A stretch of 64,000 nt of DNA from a bacterium 1XD42-76 (GCA_009917545.1 QZDW01000013.1:62001-126000), one strand, 5' to 3'. Counted from the stretch's first letter, positions 1-8,976 are shown. A program made the numbers and translations. The notes: generated from the sequence alone by a model not told the origin.

Positions 1-23
1 CAGAAGGTGGTGTTTCACAGTGA
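1..23 (+). CDS. Tail of an upstream CDS (partial, unidentified)
   Basis: The reading frame starting at base 3 gives EGGVSQ and stops at TGA 21-23, overlapping the GTG start of the next gene as GTGA. That overlap is typical of an ATP-binding subunit followed by its permease, so this may be the end of an ABC ATPase. Frame 1 also ends close by (TAA 28-30), so the frame choice is uncertain and no domain can be seen. Confidence 0.3.
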
Positions 24-907
24 GGAGTAATCCTGTCTACAGGCGGGAGCGGGCGGTGCGGGCCCGGAGTCTGCGCATACCGCTCATTGTGTTTGTTTTC
101 AACGGACTTTTGGCAGCCGTGGCGCTTCTTGGCATGTATTCGGCAGTGGAGCATGTGAAGGCTTCTTCCTTCATACAGTATTCCAATTTTCTGCAGCTGT
201 ACGTGTTCGTTGTCACGCTTGAATTCCTGATGCTGATTTTTATCATGCCTGCCTTGACTTCCGGAAGTATCAGCGGGGAGCGGGAGAGACGGACATTAGA
301 GCTTCTTTTTACGACCCGGATGCCGCCCAGCAAGATCGTGACAGGGAAGCTCTGTTCTGCATTCGGACAGCTCTTTCTGCTGATTGTGTCGAGTTTTCCG
401 GTGGTCGTGCTGACCTTTGTATACGGAAGCATGAGTGTTCAGGATATCGGGCTTCTGTTCCTGTGCTATGTGACGGCTGCTCTCCTCACAGGCGGAATTG
501 GAATCCTGTTTTCCTGCCTGATGCGCCGTTCGACTTTGGCGAATGTCTGCACATACGGGGTTCTGCTGCTTCTTATGGCCGGAACCTATATGCTGAATGT
601 TTTCCTGTACGGAATTTCCCGGACAAAGGCGGACAGCATGCTTCCGGTAGCCGGACAGCTTCGCCCGGCGGCTGATTCCGGTGCAGCGGTATACCTGCTT
701 CTTCTGAATCCGGGTACTACGTTTATAGAGATTCTGGGAAGCCAGGCAGTCGGGAGTGTGGACGGGATGCTGATCTCTTCCTTTCTGGGGAACCGTCCGC
801 TGAATGTTGTGACGGGAAACTGGATTTTAGTCAGTCTTGGAGTGCAGTTATTATTGGCTGTGTGCCTGATATGGGGAGCCATTCTCCTTTTAAAACGGCG
901 GGAGTGA
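20..907 (+). CDS. ABC-2 type transporter permease
   Basis: A 295-residue integral membrane protein with about six hydrophobic segments (around residues 22-42, 60-80, 112-137, 140-165, 175-200 and 270-290). Between the second and third lies [19 protein letters not shown], the cytosolic coupling segment typical of ABC-2 permeases of the YhaP/NosY kind. It would form the membrane channel of an export ABC system whose ATPase lies upstream of the window. The GTG start follows AAGGTGGTG and overlaps the preceding stop, implying translational coupling. Substrate is not predictable. The gene is close to endonuclease IV, which is functionally unrelated. Confidence 0.85.
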   Translation: MRSNPVYRRERAVRARSLRIPLIVFVFNGLLAAVALLGMYSAVEHVKASSFIQYSNFLQLYVFVVTLEFLMLIFIMPALTSGSISGERERRTLELLFTTRMPPSKIVTGKLCSAFGQLFLLIVSSFPVVVLTFVYGSMSVQDIGLLFLCYVTAALLTGGIGILFSCLMRRSTLANVCTYGVLLLLMAGTYMLNVFLYGISRTKADSMLPVAGQLRPAADSGAAVYLLLLNPGTTFIEILGSQAVGSVDGMLISSFLGNRPLNVVTGNWILVSLGVQLLLAVCLIWGAILLLKRRE

Positions 908-944
908 GAAAGTGCGGCGCGGCGTGCGCCAGAAGGAGGGAAAC

Positions 945-1778
945 ATGTTTTATATTGGATGCCATCTTTCCTGCGCCAAGGGATTTCTGGCGATGGGAAA
1001 GGATGCGGAGCGGATCGGGGCGACCACGTTCCAGTTTTTCACGAGAAATCCGCGCGGGGGAAGCGCCAAGGCGCTGAGTGAGGAAGATATCCGGGCGTTT
1101 CTGGAGCTTAAAAAGGAGCTGGGGCTGGGGCCTTTGGTGGCGCATGCCCCGTACACGTTAAACGCCTGTGCAGCCGACGAAAAGATACGAATTTTTGCAA
1201 AAAATACGATGGAGGACGATCTGCAGCGCCTGGAATATGTGCCGGGAAATTATTATAATTTCCATCCGGGAAGCCATGTAAAACAGGGGACGGAGACAGG
1301 GATCCGTCTGATTAGCGAAATGTTGAATGAAATCTTAAGGCCGGGACTCCACACAACGGTCCTTCTGGAGACAATGGCCGGTAAGGGCAGCGAAGTCGGA
1401 AGCCGCTTTGAGGAGCTCAGGGAGATCATTGACCGGACGGAGCGCTCTGATGATCTTGGGGTATGCCTGGATACGTGCCATGTGTGGGACGGAGGATATG
1501 ATATCGTAAATGACCTGGACGGAGTACTGACAGAGTTCGACCGTGTCATCGGGTTAAAGAGGCTGAAGGCAATTCATTTAAACGACAGCTTAAATCCGCT
1601 GGGTGCCAGAAAAGACCGCCATGCAAAGATCGGAGAGGGTCACATCGGCCTGGAAGCGCTCGCGCGGGTAGTGAACCATCCGGCGCTGAAGAATCTCCCG
1701 TTCTGTCTGGAAACACCGAATGATCTGGACGGATATCAGCGGGAAATCGGGCTGTTAAAGTCGCAGCGGACCGAGTAA
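945..1778 (+). CDS. nfo: Deoxyribonuclease IV (AP endonuclease)
   Basis: A 277-residue enzyme of the xylose-isomerase-like TIM barrel family that cleaves DNA 5' to abasic sites and removes blocked 3' ends in base excision repair, using three Zn ions. The family metal ligands are visible in order: HAPY near 66, NFHPGSH near 105, LETMAG near 142, CLDTCH near 175, HLNDS near 212, [12 protein letters not shown] near 226 and LETP near 257. Length is normal for the family (about 280). The ATG at 945 is chosen because AGGAGGG lies six bases upstream; an in-frame GTG at 912 would add eleven atypical residues. Confidence 0.95.
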   Translation: MFYIGCHLSCAKGFLAMGKDAERIGATTFQFFTRNPRGGSAKALSEEDIRAFLELKKELGLGPLVAHAPYTLNACAADEKIRIFAKNTMEDDLQRLEYVPGNYYNFHPGSHVKQGTETGIRLISEMLNEILRPGLHTTVLLETMAGKGSEVGSRFEELREIIDRTERSDDLGVCLDTCHVWDGGYDIVNDLDGVLTEFDRVIGLKRLKAIHLNDSLNPLGARKDRHAKIGEGHIGLEALARVVNHPALKNLPFCLETPNDLDGYQREIGLLKSQRTE

Positions 1779-1845
1779 GGACAGAGACAGGGCAGCTGTA
1801 TGGATGAGCTGCATAAAAGATTCGGAATCAAGGAGGAGGAAAATC

Positions 1846-3159
1846 ATGGGTATCATCAAGGTAGGCACACAGGCGGCAAAGGGTGTGCTGGAAGATCAGT
1901 GGAGAGAATATTTCTATTGCCCGTCCCTGACAGAGGAGGTGCTTGTCAGGAAGGGGGAAAACAGGCGTTCCAAACGCAGCTTTAATACCAAAGGCAGCGA
2001 CAATATCATCACCAACGGCTCCATCATCGCAGTCAATGAAGGCCAGTGCATGATTATCGTAGATCAGGGGGCTATCGCAGAGGTCTGTGCGGCAGCCGGA
2101 GAATTTATTTATGATACCTCCTCGGAGCCGAGTATTTTTTACGGCAGCCTGGGCGAGAACATCGGTAAAAGCTTTGCCCAGTTCGGCCGGCGTTTTACGA
2201 TGGGCGGCGATACTGGAAAGGATCAGCGCGTCTATTTCTTCAACACGAAGGAGATCATGGGCAACAAATACGGGACGGCCAACCCGGTTCCCTTCCGGGT
2301 AGTGGACGCCAATGTCGGCCTGGATATGGACATCGCCATCCGCTGCCACGGGGAATATGCCTATAAAATTGTGGATCCGATTCTGTTCTATAAGAACATC
2401 TGCGGGAATGTGGAACAGGATTTTACGAGGGACCGCATAGATTCTCAGTTAAAGAGTGAGCTTCTGACGGCATTGCAGCCGGCGTTTGCGAAGATTTCCG
2501 AGATGGGGATCCGTTACAGTGCGCTGCCCGGGCATGCGGATGACCTGTCTGAGGTATTAAATGAAATCCTGTCCGAGCAGTGGGGCGGACGTTATGGTAT
2601 CGAGATCAGCTCCATCGGCGTCAATTCGGTGAAAGCACCGGAGGAAGACGAGAAGATGATTAAGGAGCTGCAGAGGAATGCCGCCTTCCGCAATCCCAAT
2701 ATGGCGGCAGCCCATCTGGTAAGCGCGCAGGCCGATGCCATGAAGGCAGCGGCAGCCAACCATTCGGCGGGGCCGATGATGGCATTTGCAGGTATGAATA
2801 TGGCCGGAAATGCAGGCGGCATGAATGCGGGGAACCTGTTTACAATGGGCCAGCAGACACCGATGTATGCGCAGCCGGGCGCAGGCGCAGCGGCGCAGGC
2901 CCCTGCCGGACAGGCGCAAAAGGCCGGAAGCTGGACGTGCGCCTGCGGCACCGTCAATACAGGAAAATTCTGCGCGGGCTGCGGGAAGCCGAAGCCACAG
3001 GAGGCCGGGAGCTGGACATGTGCCTGCGGTACGGTGAACACCGGGCGGTTCTGCTCTGAGTGCGGGAACCCGAAGCCGGTTTCCGATACCTGGACATGTG
3101 CCTGCGGGGCAGTCAACAAGGGGAAATTCTGCTCCGAGTGCGGCAAACCGAGGCCATAG
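1846..3159 (+). CDS. SPFH-domain protein with three C-terminal zinc-ribbon repeats
   Basis: A 437-residue protein. Residues about 20-285 form an SPFH/Band-7 domain of the kind often labelled 'virion core protein-like'. It is followed by a Met/Ala/Gly-rich linker (about 290-360) and three nearly identical zinc ribbons of about 25 residues, each WTCACG..N.G.FC..CG.P.P (starting near 364, 389 and 413). The ATG at 1846 follows AAGGAGGAGG. It has no membrane segment of its own, so it probably assembles on membranes with the next two genes, which encode a zinc-ribbon protein with a C-terminal anchor and a secreted/anchored TPM protein. SPFH proteins scaffold membrane microdomains; the partner and cargo here are unknown. 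Confidence 0.8.
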   Translation: MGIIKVGTQAAKGVLEDQWREYFYCPSLTEEVLVRKGENRRSKRSFNTKGSDNIITNGSIIAVNEGQCMIIVDQGAIAEVCAAAGEFIYDTSSEPSIFYGSLGENIGKSFAQFGRRFTMGGDTGKDQRVYFFNTKEIMGNKYGTANPVPFRVVDANVGLDMDIAIRCHGEYAYKIVDPILFYKNICGNVEQDFTRDRIDSQLKSELLTALQPAFAKISEMGIRYSALPGHADDLSEVLNEILSEQWGGRYGIEISSIGVNSVKAPEEDEKMIKELQRNAAFRNPNMAAAHLVSAQADAMKAAAANHSAGPMMAFAGMNMAGNAGGMNAGNLFTMGQQTPMYAQPGAGAAAQAPAGQAQKAGSWTCACGTVNTGKFCAGCGKPKPQEAGSWTCACGTVNTGRFCSECGNPKPVSDTWTCACGAVNKGKFCSECGKPRP

Positions 3160-3174
3160 GGGAGGAGAAACGGC

Positions 3175-4236
3175 ATGGCAACCGTAAGCTATAAGTGTCC
3201 TAACTGCGGAGGCGGGCTGAAATTCGACCCGTCCTCGCAGAAATTCACGTGTGAATACTGTATGTCCGCATTTACGGAGGAACAGGCAAAACAATTCGAT
3301 ATGCAGACCGTGGAGACGACAGAAACGCCGGTTCCGGACACAGCGGAACGGGAAGGAGATGCAGGGGCCGTTGTCTACCATTGTCCGAGCTGCGGTGCAG
3401 AGATCGTGACGGACGAGACGACGGCGGCTTCGTTCTGTTATTACTGCCATAATCCGGTGGTACTCTCCGGCCGTCTGTCCGGAGAATACCTGCCGGATTA
3501 CGTCCTGCCGTTTGCCGTGGATAAGAAAAAGGCGGAGGAAATTTTCCTGAATTGGATTGGCAAAAAGCATTTCGTACCCAGGGCATTCTTTTCCAGGGAG
3601 CAGATCGAGAAATTTTCCGGCGTCTATTTCCCATATCTGATGTACAGCTGCCAGGTAGACGGGAGTGTGACGGCAGAGGCAGAAAAGCTAAGGCAGTGGA
3701 CAGCAGGAAACACCCGCTATACGGAGCATAAGAGCTTTCAGGTCGAACGGCAGGGAAGCCTGGACGTAAGGCATGTAACCAGAAATGCTCTGAAAAAGGC
3801 CAACCATGAACTGGTGGAGGGCGTTCTTCCCTTTGAAATGGAAATGCTTACGCCGTTTCGCATGGAATATCTCTCCGGCTTTCAGGCCGAAAAGCGCGAC
3901 ATGGAGAGCCAGAGCTTTGAGAGCGAGGTACGCGAGGAGGTGTGCTCCTATACGGTTCAGAGCCTGACCGCGTCGATGAATGACTACAGCTCGGTAAAAG
4001 TCAGGGAGCAGAATACGAGGATCCGGGATCCAAAGTGGAAATACGCATTGCTTCCTGTGTGGGCGCTGACCTATAGGGATAAGAAAGACGGTAAGGTCTA
4101 TTATTTTGCCATGAATGGGCAGACAGGGAAGATCTGCGGGCGGCTGCCTGTGGATAAAGGCAAGCTGGCTGTGCTCTTTCTGAGCGTATTCCTCCCTGTA
4201 TTTGCCATCGCAGCGATAGGAGGGTGGTTCCTGTGA
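3175..4236 (+). CDS. Zinc-ribbon protein with C-terminal membrane anchor
   Basis: A 353-residue protein that starts with a TFIIB-like zinc ribbon (CPNCGG near 9-14, CEYC near 29-32) and has a second pair (CPSC near 71-74, CYYC near 90-93). The middle is soluble and polar. The C-terminus is a single hydrophobic segment (about 330-352, LAVLFLSVFLPVFAIAAIGG), so it is tail-anchored with the zinc ribbons in the cytoplasm. It starts 15 bases after the SPFH gene with GGGGAGGAG upstream and its stop overlaps the TPM gene, so the three form an operon. The specific function is unknown. Confidence 0.75.
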   Translation: MATVSYKCPNCGGGLKFDPSSQKFTCEYCMSAFTEEQAKQFDMQTVETTETPVPDTAEREGDAGAVVYHCPSCGAEIVTDETTAASFCYYCHNPVVLSGRLSGEYLPDYVLPFAVDKKKAEEIFLNWIGKKHFVPRAFFSREQIEKFSGVYFPYLMYSCQVDGSVTAEAEKLRQWTAGNTRYTEHKSFQVERQGSLDVRHVTRNALKKANHELVEGVLPFEMEMLTPFRMEYLSGFQAEKRDMESQSFESEVREEVCSYTVQSLTASMNDYSSVKVREQNTRIRDPKWKYALLPVWALTYRDKKDGKVYYFAMNGQTGKICGRLPVDKGKLAVLFLSVFLPVFAIAAIGGWFL

Positions 4237-5153
4237 GAGAGGGAAAAAGCAGAGCAGGGCGGTTTATGGCTGTGTTCCTTGCGGCAGTGGTATTTGTGCT
4301 TTCCGGGAGCATTTGGACGGCGGGAGATATGACGGCATTTGCTGCGGGAGCAGGGGCGGACTTTGGCAAAGAGACTGATTTTGCGCGGGTATTTGACCTG
4401 GCCGGCCTCTTTAGCGAGGCGCAGGAGGAGACGCTTTCCGGGACAATAAGACGCCTGCGGGGAAAAATGAACATGGATGTGGCCGTGGTGACGGCAGAGG
4501 ACGCCAAAGGGCTCACGGGCCAGGAATTCGGCGACCTCTTCTATGAAGAAAACGGTATGGGTGCAGGAAAAAATGCGAGCGGTGTGCTGTTTTTGATCGA
4601 CCTTGACAACCGGGAGCTTGTCATTTCCACGGAAGGAGATATGATACGCTATCTGACAGACGAGCGGATTGAGACGATTCTTGATCACGTCTATGAGGAG
4701 GCGGCCGATGGGCAGTTTTTTGAGGCAGCAGTAGTATTTCTTGCTGACACGGAGACGTATTTCGATAAAGGGATCCCCAAAAATCAATATAATTATGATG
4801 CAGAGACCGGCAAGATCAGCCGCTATCACAGCCTGGAGTGGTATGAGCTTTTATTGGCATTCGGTGCAGCTTCCATCTGCGGCCTGGCGGCCGTGGCAGC
4901 CGTGGTGCGGGAATACGGCGTCAAGGGAGAGGATAAAAGGATGGCTGCCAATTTCCGCCTGTCCTACCGGAAAGACAGTGCATTTACTCTCGGGAATGCG
5001 GCGGCTGACGTGCTATTAAGAAGCTATGTGACGCAGCAGGTCATCCGTGCCGCGGGTAACAGCGGGGGCGGGCATTCCTCCTCGTCCGGACGTTCTACGA
5101 CTCACCGCAGCAGCAGTGGGCGCACGCATGGGGGCGGCAGCAGGAAATTTTAG
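4233..5153 (+). CDS. TPM-domain membrane protein
   Basis: A 306-residue protein. An N-terminal hydrophobic signal/anchor (about 10-33) is followed by a TPM domain (about 50-175; FDLAGLFSEAQEETLSGTI, DVAVVTAEDA, GVLFLIDLDNRELVISTEG). TPM is the YgcG/TLP18.3 family, found in secreted or thylakoid proteins and sometimes assigned phosphatase activity. A second membrane segment lies near 210-228. The C-terminus is Gly/Ser/His-rich (SGGGHSSSSGRSTTHRSSSG), a common low-complexity tail in this family. The GTG at 4233 overlaps the preceding TGA and follows AGGAGGG by eight bases. Role is inferred to be envelope maintenance with the SPFH protein. Confidence 0.8.
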   Translation: MREGKSRAGRFMAVFLAAVVFVLSGSIWTAGDMTAFAAGAGADFGKETDFARVFDLAGLFSEAQEETLSGTIRRLRGKMNMDVAVVTAEDAKGLTGQEFGDLFYEENGMGAGKNASGVLFLIDLDNRELVISTEGDMIRYLTDERIETILDHVYEEAADGQFFEAAVVFLADTETYFDKGIPKNQYNYDAETGKISRYHSLEWYELLLAFGAASICGLAAVAAVVREYGVKGEDKRMAANFRLSYRKDSAFTLGNAAADVLLRSYVTQQVIRAAGNSGGGHSSSSGRSTTHRSSSGRTHGGGSRKF

Positions 5154-5162
5154 AAAGGAAGC

Positions 5163-6095
5163 ATGCAGGGGAATATGAAAATAGAGACGATCGGAATCAT
5201 CGGCCAGGGTGCGCTGGGCATTATGTACGGGAATCATCTGGCGAAGCGCCTTGGCAGCGAACGGGTATTTTTTATTGCCGACCCCTTCAGAACCGCGCGT
5301 TACAGGAAAGAGGGCGCCGTATGTAACGGGGAGACATGCAATTTTACATACCGCTCTCCCGAAGAGGCCGTGAAGGCTGATTTAATAATATTTGCGGTGA
5401 AATTTATGGGGCTTCGTGAGGCGGTCGAGACAGTGCGCCCGTTCGTGGGCCGGGATACGCTGCTTTTATCCGTTTTGAACGGAATTTCGAGCGAAAAAAT
5501 GCTGGAGGAGTCCTTCGGAGCCGGACATGTGCTCTATGCATGTGTACAGGGAATGGATGCCGGTAAGAAGGGCAATGCAGTTTCGTATCAGAATATGGGA
5601 TATATTTCCGTGGGAAATAAAGATAAGAGCCATGACGAACGGCTGGCTGCCGTGACAGCACTGTTTGATGAGGCCGGGCTTCGTTACGAGACGCCGGAGG
5701 ATATCATCAGGGAACAGTGGAATAAACTGATGTTAAATGTGGGCGTCAATCAGGTGACGGCAGTCTGTCAGATCCCTTACGGCGGAATTCAGGAGGACGG
5801 AGAGGCCCGTATCATGATGATCGAGGCCATGAAGGAGGTCAGGCGGGCAGCGGCCAGCGAGGGCGTGACGCTGACAGACGGGGATATCGAACGATGGCTT
5901 AAGCTTCTGGACGGGCTGGATCCGAAAGGGAGAACCTCGATGTGCCAGGATGTGGAGGCGGGCAGGAAAACGGAACTGGAGCTGTTCGCGGGCACGATAC
6001 TTGGTATCTGCAAAGAAGCCGGCATTCAGGCCCCGGTAAATGAATTTTTGTATGAGAGACTTACAGAGCTGAATCACGCTGCAGAGCAGGCATAG
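5163..6095 (+). CDS. panE: 2-dehydropantoate 2-reductase family protein
   Basis: A 310-residue ketopantoate-reductase family protein that would reduce 2-dehydropantoate to pantoate with NADPH (coenzyme A route). The nucleotide-binding motif IGIIGQGALG is at about 9-18. The central ILSVLNGISSEKM segment and the helical C-domain signature EQWNKLMLNVGVNQVTA (about 183-199, carrying the catalytic Lys and Asn) are present. The ATG at 5163 has GAAAGGAAGC upstream; an in-frame ATG at 5175 is an alternative. Many genomes carry several PanE-like paralogues with other 2-oxo-acid substrates, and no other pantothenate gene is nearby, so the physiological substrate is uncertain. Confidence 0.8.
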   Translation: MQGNMKIETIGIIGQGALGIMYGNHLAKRLGSERVFFIADPFRTARYRKEGAVCNGETCNFTYRSPEEAVKADLIIFAVKFMGLREAVETVRPFVGRDTLLLSVLNGISSEKMLEESFGAGHVLYACVQGMDAGKKGNAVSYQNMGYISVGNKDKSHDERLAAVTALFDEAGLRYETPEDIIREQWNKLMLNVGVNQVTAVCQIPYGGIQEDGEARIMMIEAMKEVRRAAASEGVTLTDGDIERWLKLLDGLDPKGRTSMCQDVEAGRKTELELFAGTILGICKEAGIQAPVNEFLYERLTELNHAAEQA

Positions 6096-6115
6096 GGGAA
6101 AAGGGGAACCACCGA

Positions 6116-6526
6116 ATGAAAATCATGGTAATGGACGGCCAGGGAGGCCGCATGGGGAAAGGCATCGTAGAGCAGATCAAGAGGAATTTTCCGGAGGATG
6201 AAGTGCTGGCGGTCGGAACTAACAGCATTGCCACGGCTGCCATGCTGAAAGCCGGCGCTGACGCCGGGGCCACAGGGGAGAACCCGGCTGTTGTGGGCAG
6301 CCGGGATGCGGATGTCATCATCGGGCCGATGGGAATCGTGATTGCAGATTCCCTTCTGGGGGAGATCACACCTAAAATGGCTGTAGCCATCGGACAGAGC
6401 CGGGCCAAAAAGCTGTTAATCCCTGTAAATCGCTGCCAGCATTTTGTGATCGGATGCGAAGAGCTGCCGTTTGGCGATTACGCGAGGCTGGCGATGGAGA
6501 AGCTCAGAGAGATCAGGCGCGGGTGA
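6116..6526 (+). CDS. DUF3842 family protein
   Basis: A 136-residue protein matching the clostridial DUF3842 family as I recall it. It has a glycine-rich N-terminus (MDGQGGRMGKG, residues about 5-15), a Rossmann-like alternation of hydrophobic strands, the segment ADVIIGPMGIVIADSLLGEI (about 64-83), and a C-terminal cysteine in VIGCEELPFG. No enzymatic function is established. It follows panE by 20 bases with GGGGAACC upstream and probably ends this operon, because the next gene is convergent. Confidence 0.7.
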   Translation: MKIMVMDGQGGRMGKGIVEQIKRNFPEDEVLAVGTNSIATAAMLKAGADAGATGENPAVVGSRDADVIIGPMGIVIADSLLGEITPKMAVAIGQSRAKKLLIPVNRCQHFVIGCEELPFGDYARLAMEKLREIRRG

Positions 6527-6638
6527 TGAATTTCCAGCAGCGGCGGGGAGAATTCTGCAAAACTTGAGGAATGTACCTGAACTTCATCCCTGCGCCTCCC
6601 TGAATTCCGTGAGGATATCACGGGACAGCATTTGGGAG

Positions 6639-7805
6639 TTACTGCTGGTCTCGTTTCTCAGGCTGCCCGTCTTCCTCTTGTTCATATACGCGCGTCCATT
6701 CCTTTGTGCCTTCGACTTTGACGACCTGGCACTGGTTCATATGAAGGAATTTGACGAGCTCATAACAGTTGACCCAGATTTCGTTGTTCCCTTCCTTCTG
6801 TGATTCGTCAAAAATGAGCTGAAGGCCGAAATGCAGATGCGGGGTTGAAATATTATTGGTGTTTTCTGTGGCGCTGTAGCCGGTGCGCCCCAGATAGCCG
6901 ATGACATCACCGGCCGTTACGACGCTTCCCTCGGAAAGGGAGCTCTGGTAGGGATAATTCTGCCGCAGGTGGGCGTAATAGTAGTAGCGTTTTTTATCAA
7001 AGCTGCGGATACCGATGCGCCATCCGCCGTATTGGTTCCAGCCAATGGCTTCCACGTAGCCGCTTTCGACTGCGATGATGGGAGTCCCCACCTGTCCCAT
7101 CATATCATGGCCCAGATGCTGGCGCTTGTAGCCGTAGGAGCGGGCAACGCCGAAATCATCATAGTCATTATAAGGGAACCCCTTGGCAATGGGGGAAAAT
7201 GCCCGGAGCCCATATTTTGTGACCCAGATCTTTCCCGGAGTTGTCTCCTGGGACTGCTGCACTTTTTGGGCCTGAGCCTGGCCTTTCGTCTGCCCCTGAC
7301 CCGACAGACTGCCCCAGCCGGGATCGTCGATTTCCTGCCGGAAATACCCGACCATCCCCCCAAGAACTGCGGAATATGCCTCATGATAATAGGAAAAATA
7401 TTTCATATCCTTTGTCAGTTCTTCGATTGTTTCACCATTTTTCAGCCGTTCCGCCAGAGTGTCCAGATCGTTGGCCTGAAAGCGTGAAAAATCGCCGCCA
7501 TAACGGGCCCCCAGAAAGGCGAGAAGATCAATCCAGTCAAGATGGATGTCGGCCTGACACGTTTCCATATCATAGCGGAAGGCCTGTTCCATCGCCTGCG
7601 CGGTGACATCGAAGTCGACCCAGTGGATATAGTCCTTTTCCTTTTCGGATGCCTCTGCCTGAGTTTCCGGGGATTCTCCGGAGGGCAGAAAGCTTTCTGC
7701 CGCAGCCTGCCTGCTTTTTATACACAGAGAAAGCGTCAGAAGGAACAGAATGAAAAGCTGGATCATGATGACCAGGGCCGAACGGGACAAACGAAAACGC
7801 GGCAT
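6639..7805 (-). CDS. M23 family metallopeptidase (membrane-anchored)
   Basis: A 388-residue protein. A signal-anchor lies near residues 10-30 (ALVIMIQLFILFLLTLSLCI), followed by an alpha-helical region and a LytM/M23 domain. The Zn ligands are H and D of HLGHDMMGQVG (about 235-245), and the later HLHFG (about 325) and YYAHL (about 280) complete the active site. Such enzymes cut glycyl or cross-bridge peptides of peptidoglycan or act as sporulation engulfment-type peptidases. Three ATGs are clustered at the start; the one at 7805 is preferred because AGGAGG ends nine bases before it, while the first ATG touches it. It is convergent with the DUF3842 gene. Confidence 0.85.
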   Translation of the reverse strand: MPRFRLSRSALVIMIQLFILFLLTLSLCIKSRQAAAESFLPSGESPETQAEASEKEKDYIHWVDFDVTAQAMEQAFRYDMETCQADIHLDWIDLLAFLGARYGGDFSRFQANDLDTLAERLKNGETIEELTKDMKYFSYYHEAYSAVLGGMVGYFRQEIDDPGWGSLSGQGQTKGQAQAQKVQQSQETTPGKIWVTKYGLRAFSPIAKGFPYNDYDDFGVARSYGYKRQHLGHDMMGQVGTPIIAVESGYVEAIGWNQYGGWRIGIRSFDKKRYYYYAHLRQNYPYQSSLSEGSVVTAGDVIGYLGRTGYSATENTNNISTPHLHFGLQLIFDESQKEGNNEIWVNCYELVKFLHMNQCQVVKVEGTKEWTRVYEQEEDGQPEKRDQQ

Positions 7806-8058
7806 TGCATACATCCTCCTATATTATCAGATGACATTTAGCAGCACATCCCCAAAGGTGCTGTCGTGGGCAGTAAATGGATTTGCCGTTTATGATATCT
7901 CTGAAAATATATGCGGACATGCAAAGAAATATTACGGATCAGAAACGATTCGGTTCACTCTGCCTGAATCACTTTCATGCATGGCAGTGTACTCATTTGT
8001 GGCGACAGATACTATTCATGCGGGAACCATGAAGCCCGCAGACACAGGAGGTATTTTT

Positions 8059-8610
8059 ATGGGAAAGAAAATCGTGATTTTAAACGGCAGTCCCCGGAAG
8101 AAAGGGAACACGAGTATGCTGGTAAAGGCCTTCCGGGAAGGCGCGGAGAGCTCCGGTCATACGGCAGCCGAGTTTTTTCTGGATGGGCTGGATATCCACG
8201 GCTGTAAGGGCTGCGGCTGCGGCCACAGCGACAGGGAATGCCCGTGCGTTCAAAAGGATGATATGAGTAAAATTTATCCGGCGGTGAAAGAATGCGATGT
8301 GGTTGTATTGGCTTCGCCTCTGTACTACTGGAATATGAGCGGCCAGCTCAGGACGGCGGTTGATCGTCTGTATGCTCTCGAGGAGGGCAGCGGAGGGCTT
8401 CTCAGAGGCCATGACAGGTCGTCTGTGCTTTTAATGGCTGCGGCAGGCCGCGATTTTGAGGATGTATCCCTTTATTACGATCATTTGCTGGGACATCTGC
8501 AGTGGAGGAATCTTGGAAAGGTTCTTTGCAGTGGTGTAATGAACGTGGGGGATATTGAGGGGAAACCGGAGTTGTCCGAAGCATATGAACTGGGGAAATC
8601 AATCCACTGA
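8059..8610 (+). CDS. Flavodoxin-fold NADPH-dependent FMN reductase / iron-sulfur flavoprotein
   Basis: A 183-residue flavodoxin-fold protein. The FMN phosphate loop NGSPRKKGNTSML is at about 8-20. Next comes a cysteine cluster, CKGCGCGHSDRECPC (about 51-65), resembling the CxxCxxC-type iron-sulfur ligands of Isf-like flavoproteins. The second FMN loop ASPLYYWNMSGQL is at about 88-100. It may reduce quinones, azo compounds or oxygen species with NAD(P)H. The ATG at 8059 is set by AGGAGG eight bases upstream; the frame is open for 300 bases further 5' but has no ribosome site there. It is monocistronic and divergent from the M23 gene. Confidence 0.8.
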   Translation: MGKKIVILNGSPRKKGNTSMLVKAFREGAESSGHTAAEFFLDGLDIHGCKGCGCGHSDRECPCVQKDDMSKIYPAVKECDVVVLASPLYYWNMSGQLRTAVDRLYALEEGSGGLLRGHDRSSVLLMAAAGRDFEDVSLYYDHLLGHLQWRNLGKVLCSGVMNVGDIEGKPELSEAYELGKSIH

Positions 8611-8689
8611 TACGCTGCTGTTTTTCTGGAAGATCGGGGAGATACAGCGGATAGCAGGCTGTTACATAAAGAGACACAAATTTTGAGTG

Positions 8690-8766
8690 CCGGTGCGTCA
8701 TTTTGACTGCGCCGGCCGGACTCTCATGGGATGGTGGTGCGTCCTCTGGCCGGTCGCATGGAGGTT
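8690..8766 (-). repeat. Intergenic repeat unit, subtype B (inverted copy)
   Basis: Read on the minus strand, this segment begins AACCTCCATGCGACCGG and continues through GCACCACC, CCCATGAGAGT and a GGCCGGCGCA block. It matches the middle unit of the array at 49349-49455, which has GCGCCCGGCCAG, GCACCACCGCCCCATGAAAG and CGGCGGGCGCA. The 3' half is diverged. It abuts another inverted unit at 8769-8870. Confidence 0.65.
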
Positions 8767-8768
8767 TA

Positions 8769-8870
8769 CTTGCATTCATCACCGCAGGCGGTCTAAGTTC
8801 AGGTATGTCAAAAGCACCTTAACTACGCTCATTCATGGTAGCGCGCTTATATGTGGGCGAAAGAAGGTTC
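8769..8870 (-). repeat. Intergenic repeat unit, subtype A (inverted copy)
   Basis: On the minus strand this reads AACCTTCTTTCGCCCACAT, then AGCGCGCTACCATGAATGAG, then CATACCTGAACTTAGACCG, ending near TGAATGCAAGT. The same order of blocks (AACCTTCATGCGCCC, GAGCGCGCTACC, ATGAATGAAAGT, CCTGAACTTAG) is seen at 49239-49348 and 52201-52308. It stands in the 366-base gap between the flavodoxin gene and the ABC exporter. The rest of that gap holds only the operator-like dyad at 8899-8918. Confidence 0.7.
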
Positions 8871-8898
8871 ATGCAGTTTTGGAAAGGATTCAAAAAAA

Positions 8899-8934
8899 CA
8901 TGACATATAGATGTCTTGTTTTCTCTGATAAAAT
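8899..8934 (+). promoter_or_regulatory. Candidate promoter with operator dyad for the ABC exporter
   Basis: CATGACAT, a four-base spacer (ATAG) and ATGTCTTG form an inverted repeat (7 of 8 pairs) at 8899-8918. A plausible -10 element, TAAAAT, is at 8929-8934. The dyad would cover the -35 region, which has no good hexamer of its own. That layout fits repression by a MarR/TetR-size dimer encoded elsewhere. Direct evidence is the sequence symmetry only. Confidence 0.4.
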
Positions 8935-8976
8935 GGCCTTGTTTCTGAAAGAAATCATATCAGAGGGAGGTCTGTT

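Noticed and set aside
6527-6638. Terminator between the DUF3842 and M23 genes
   Set aside because: Only a 6-bp stem CCGTGA/TCACGG (6607-6623) without a T-run is visible, too weak to call.
7750-8058. N-terminal extension of the flavodoxin-type protein
   Set aside because: The frame is open, but AGGAGG and the family N-terminus place the start at 8059; the upstream part overlaps the M23 gene.
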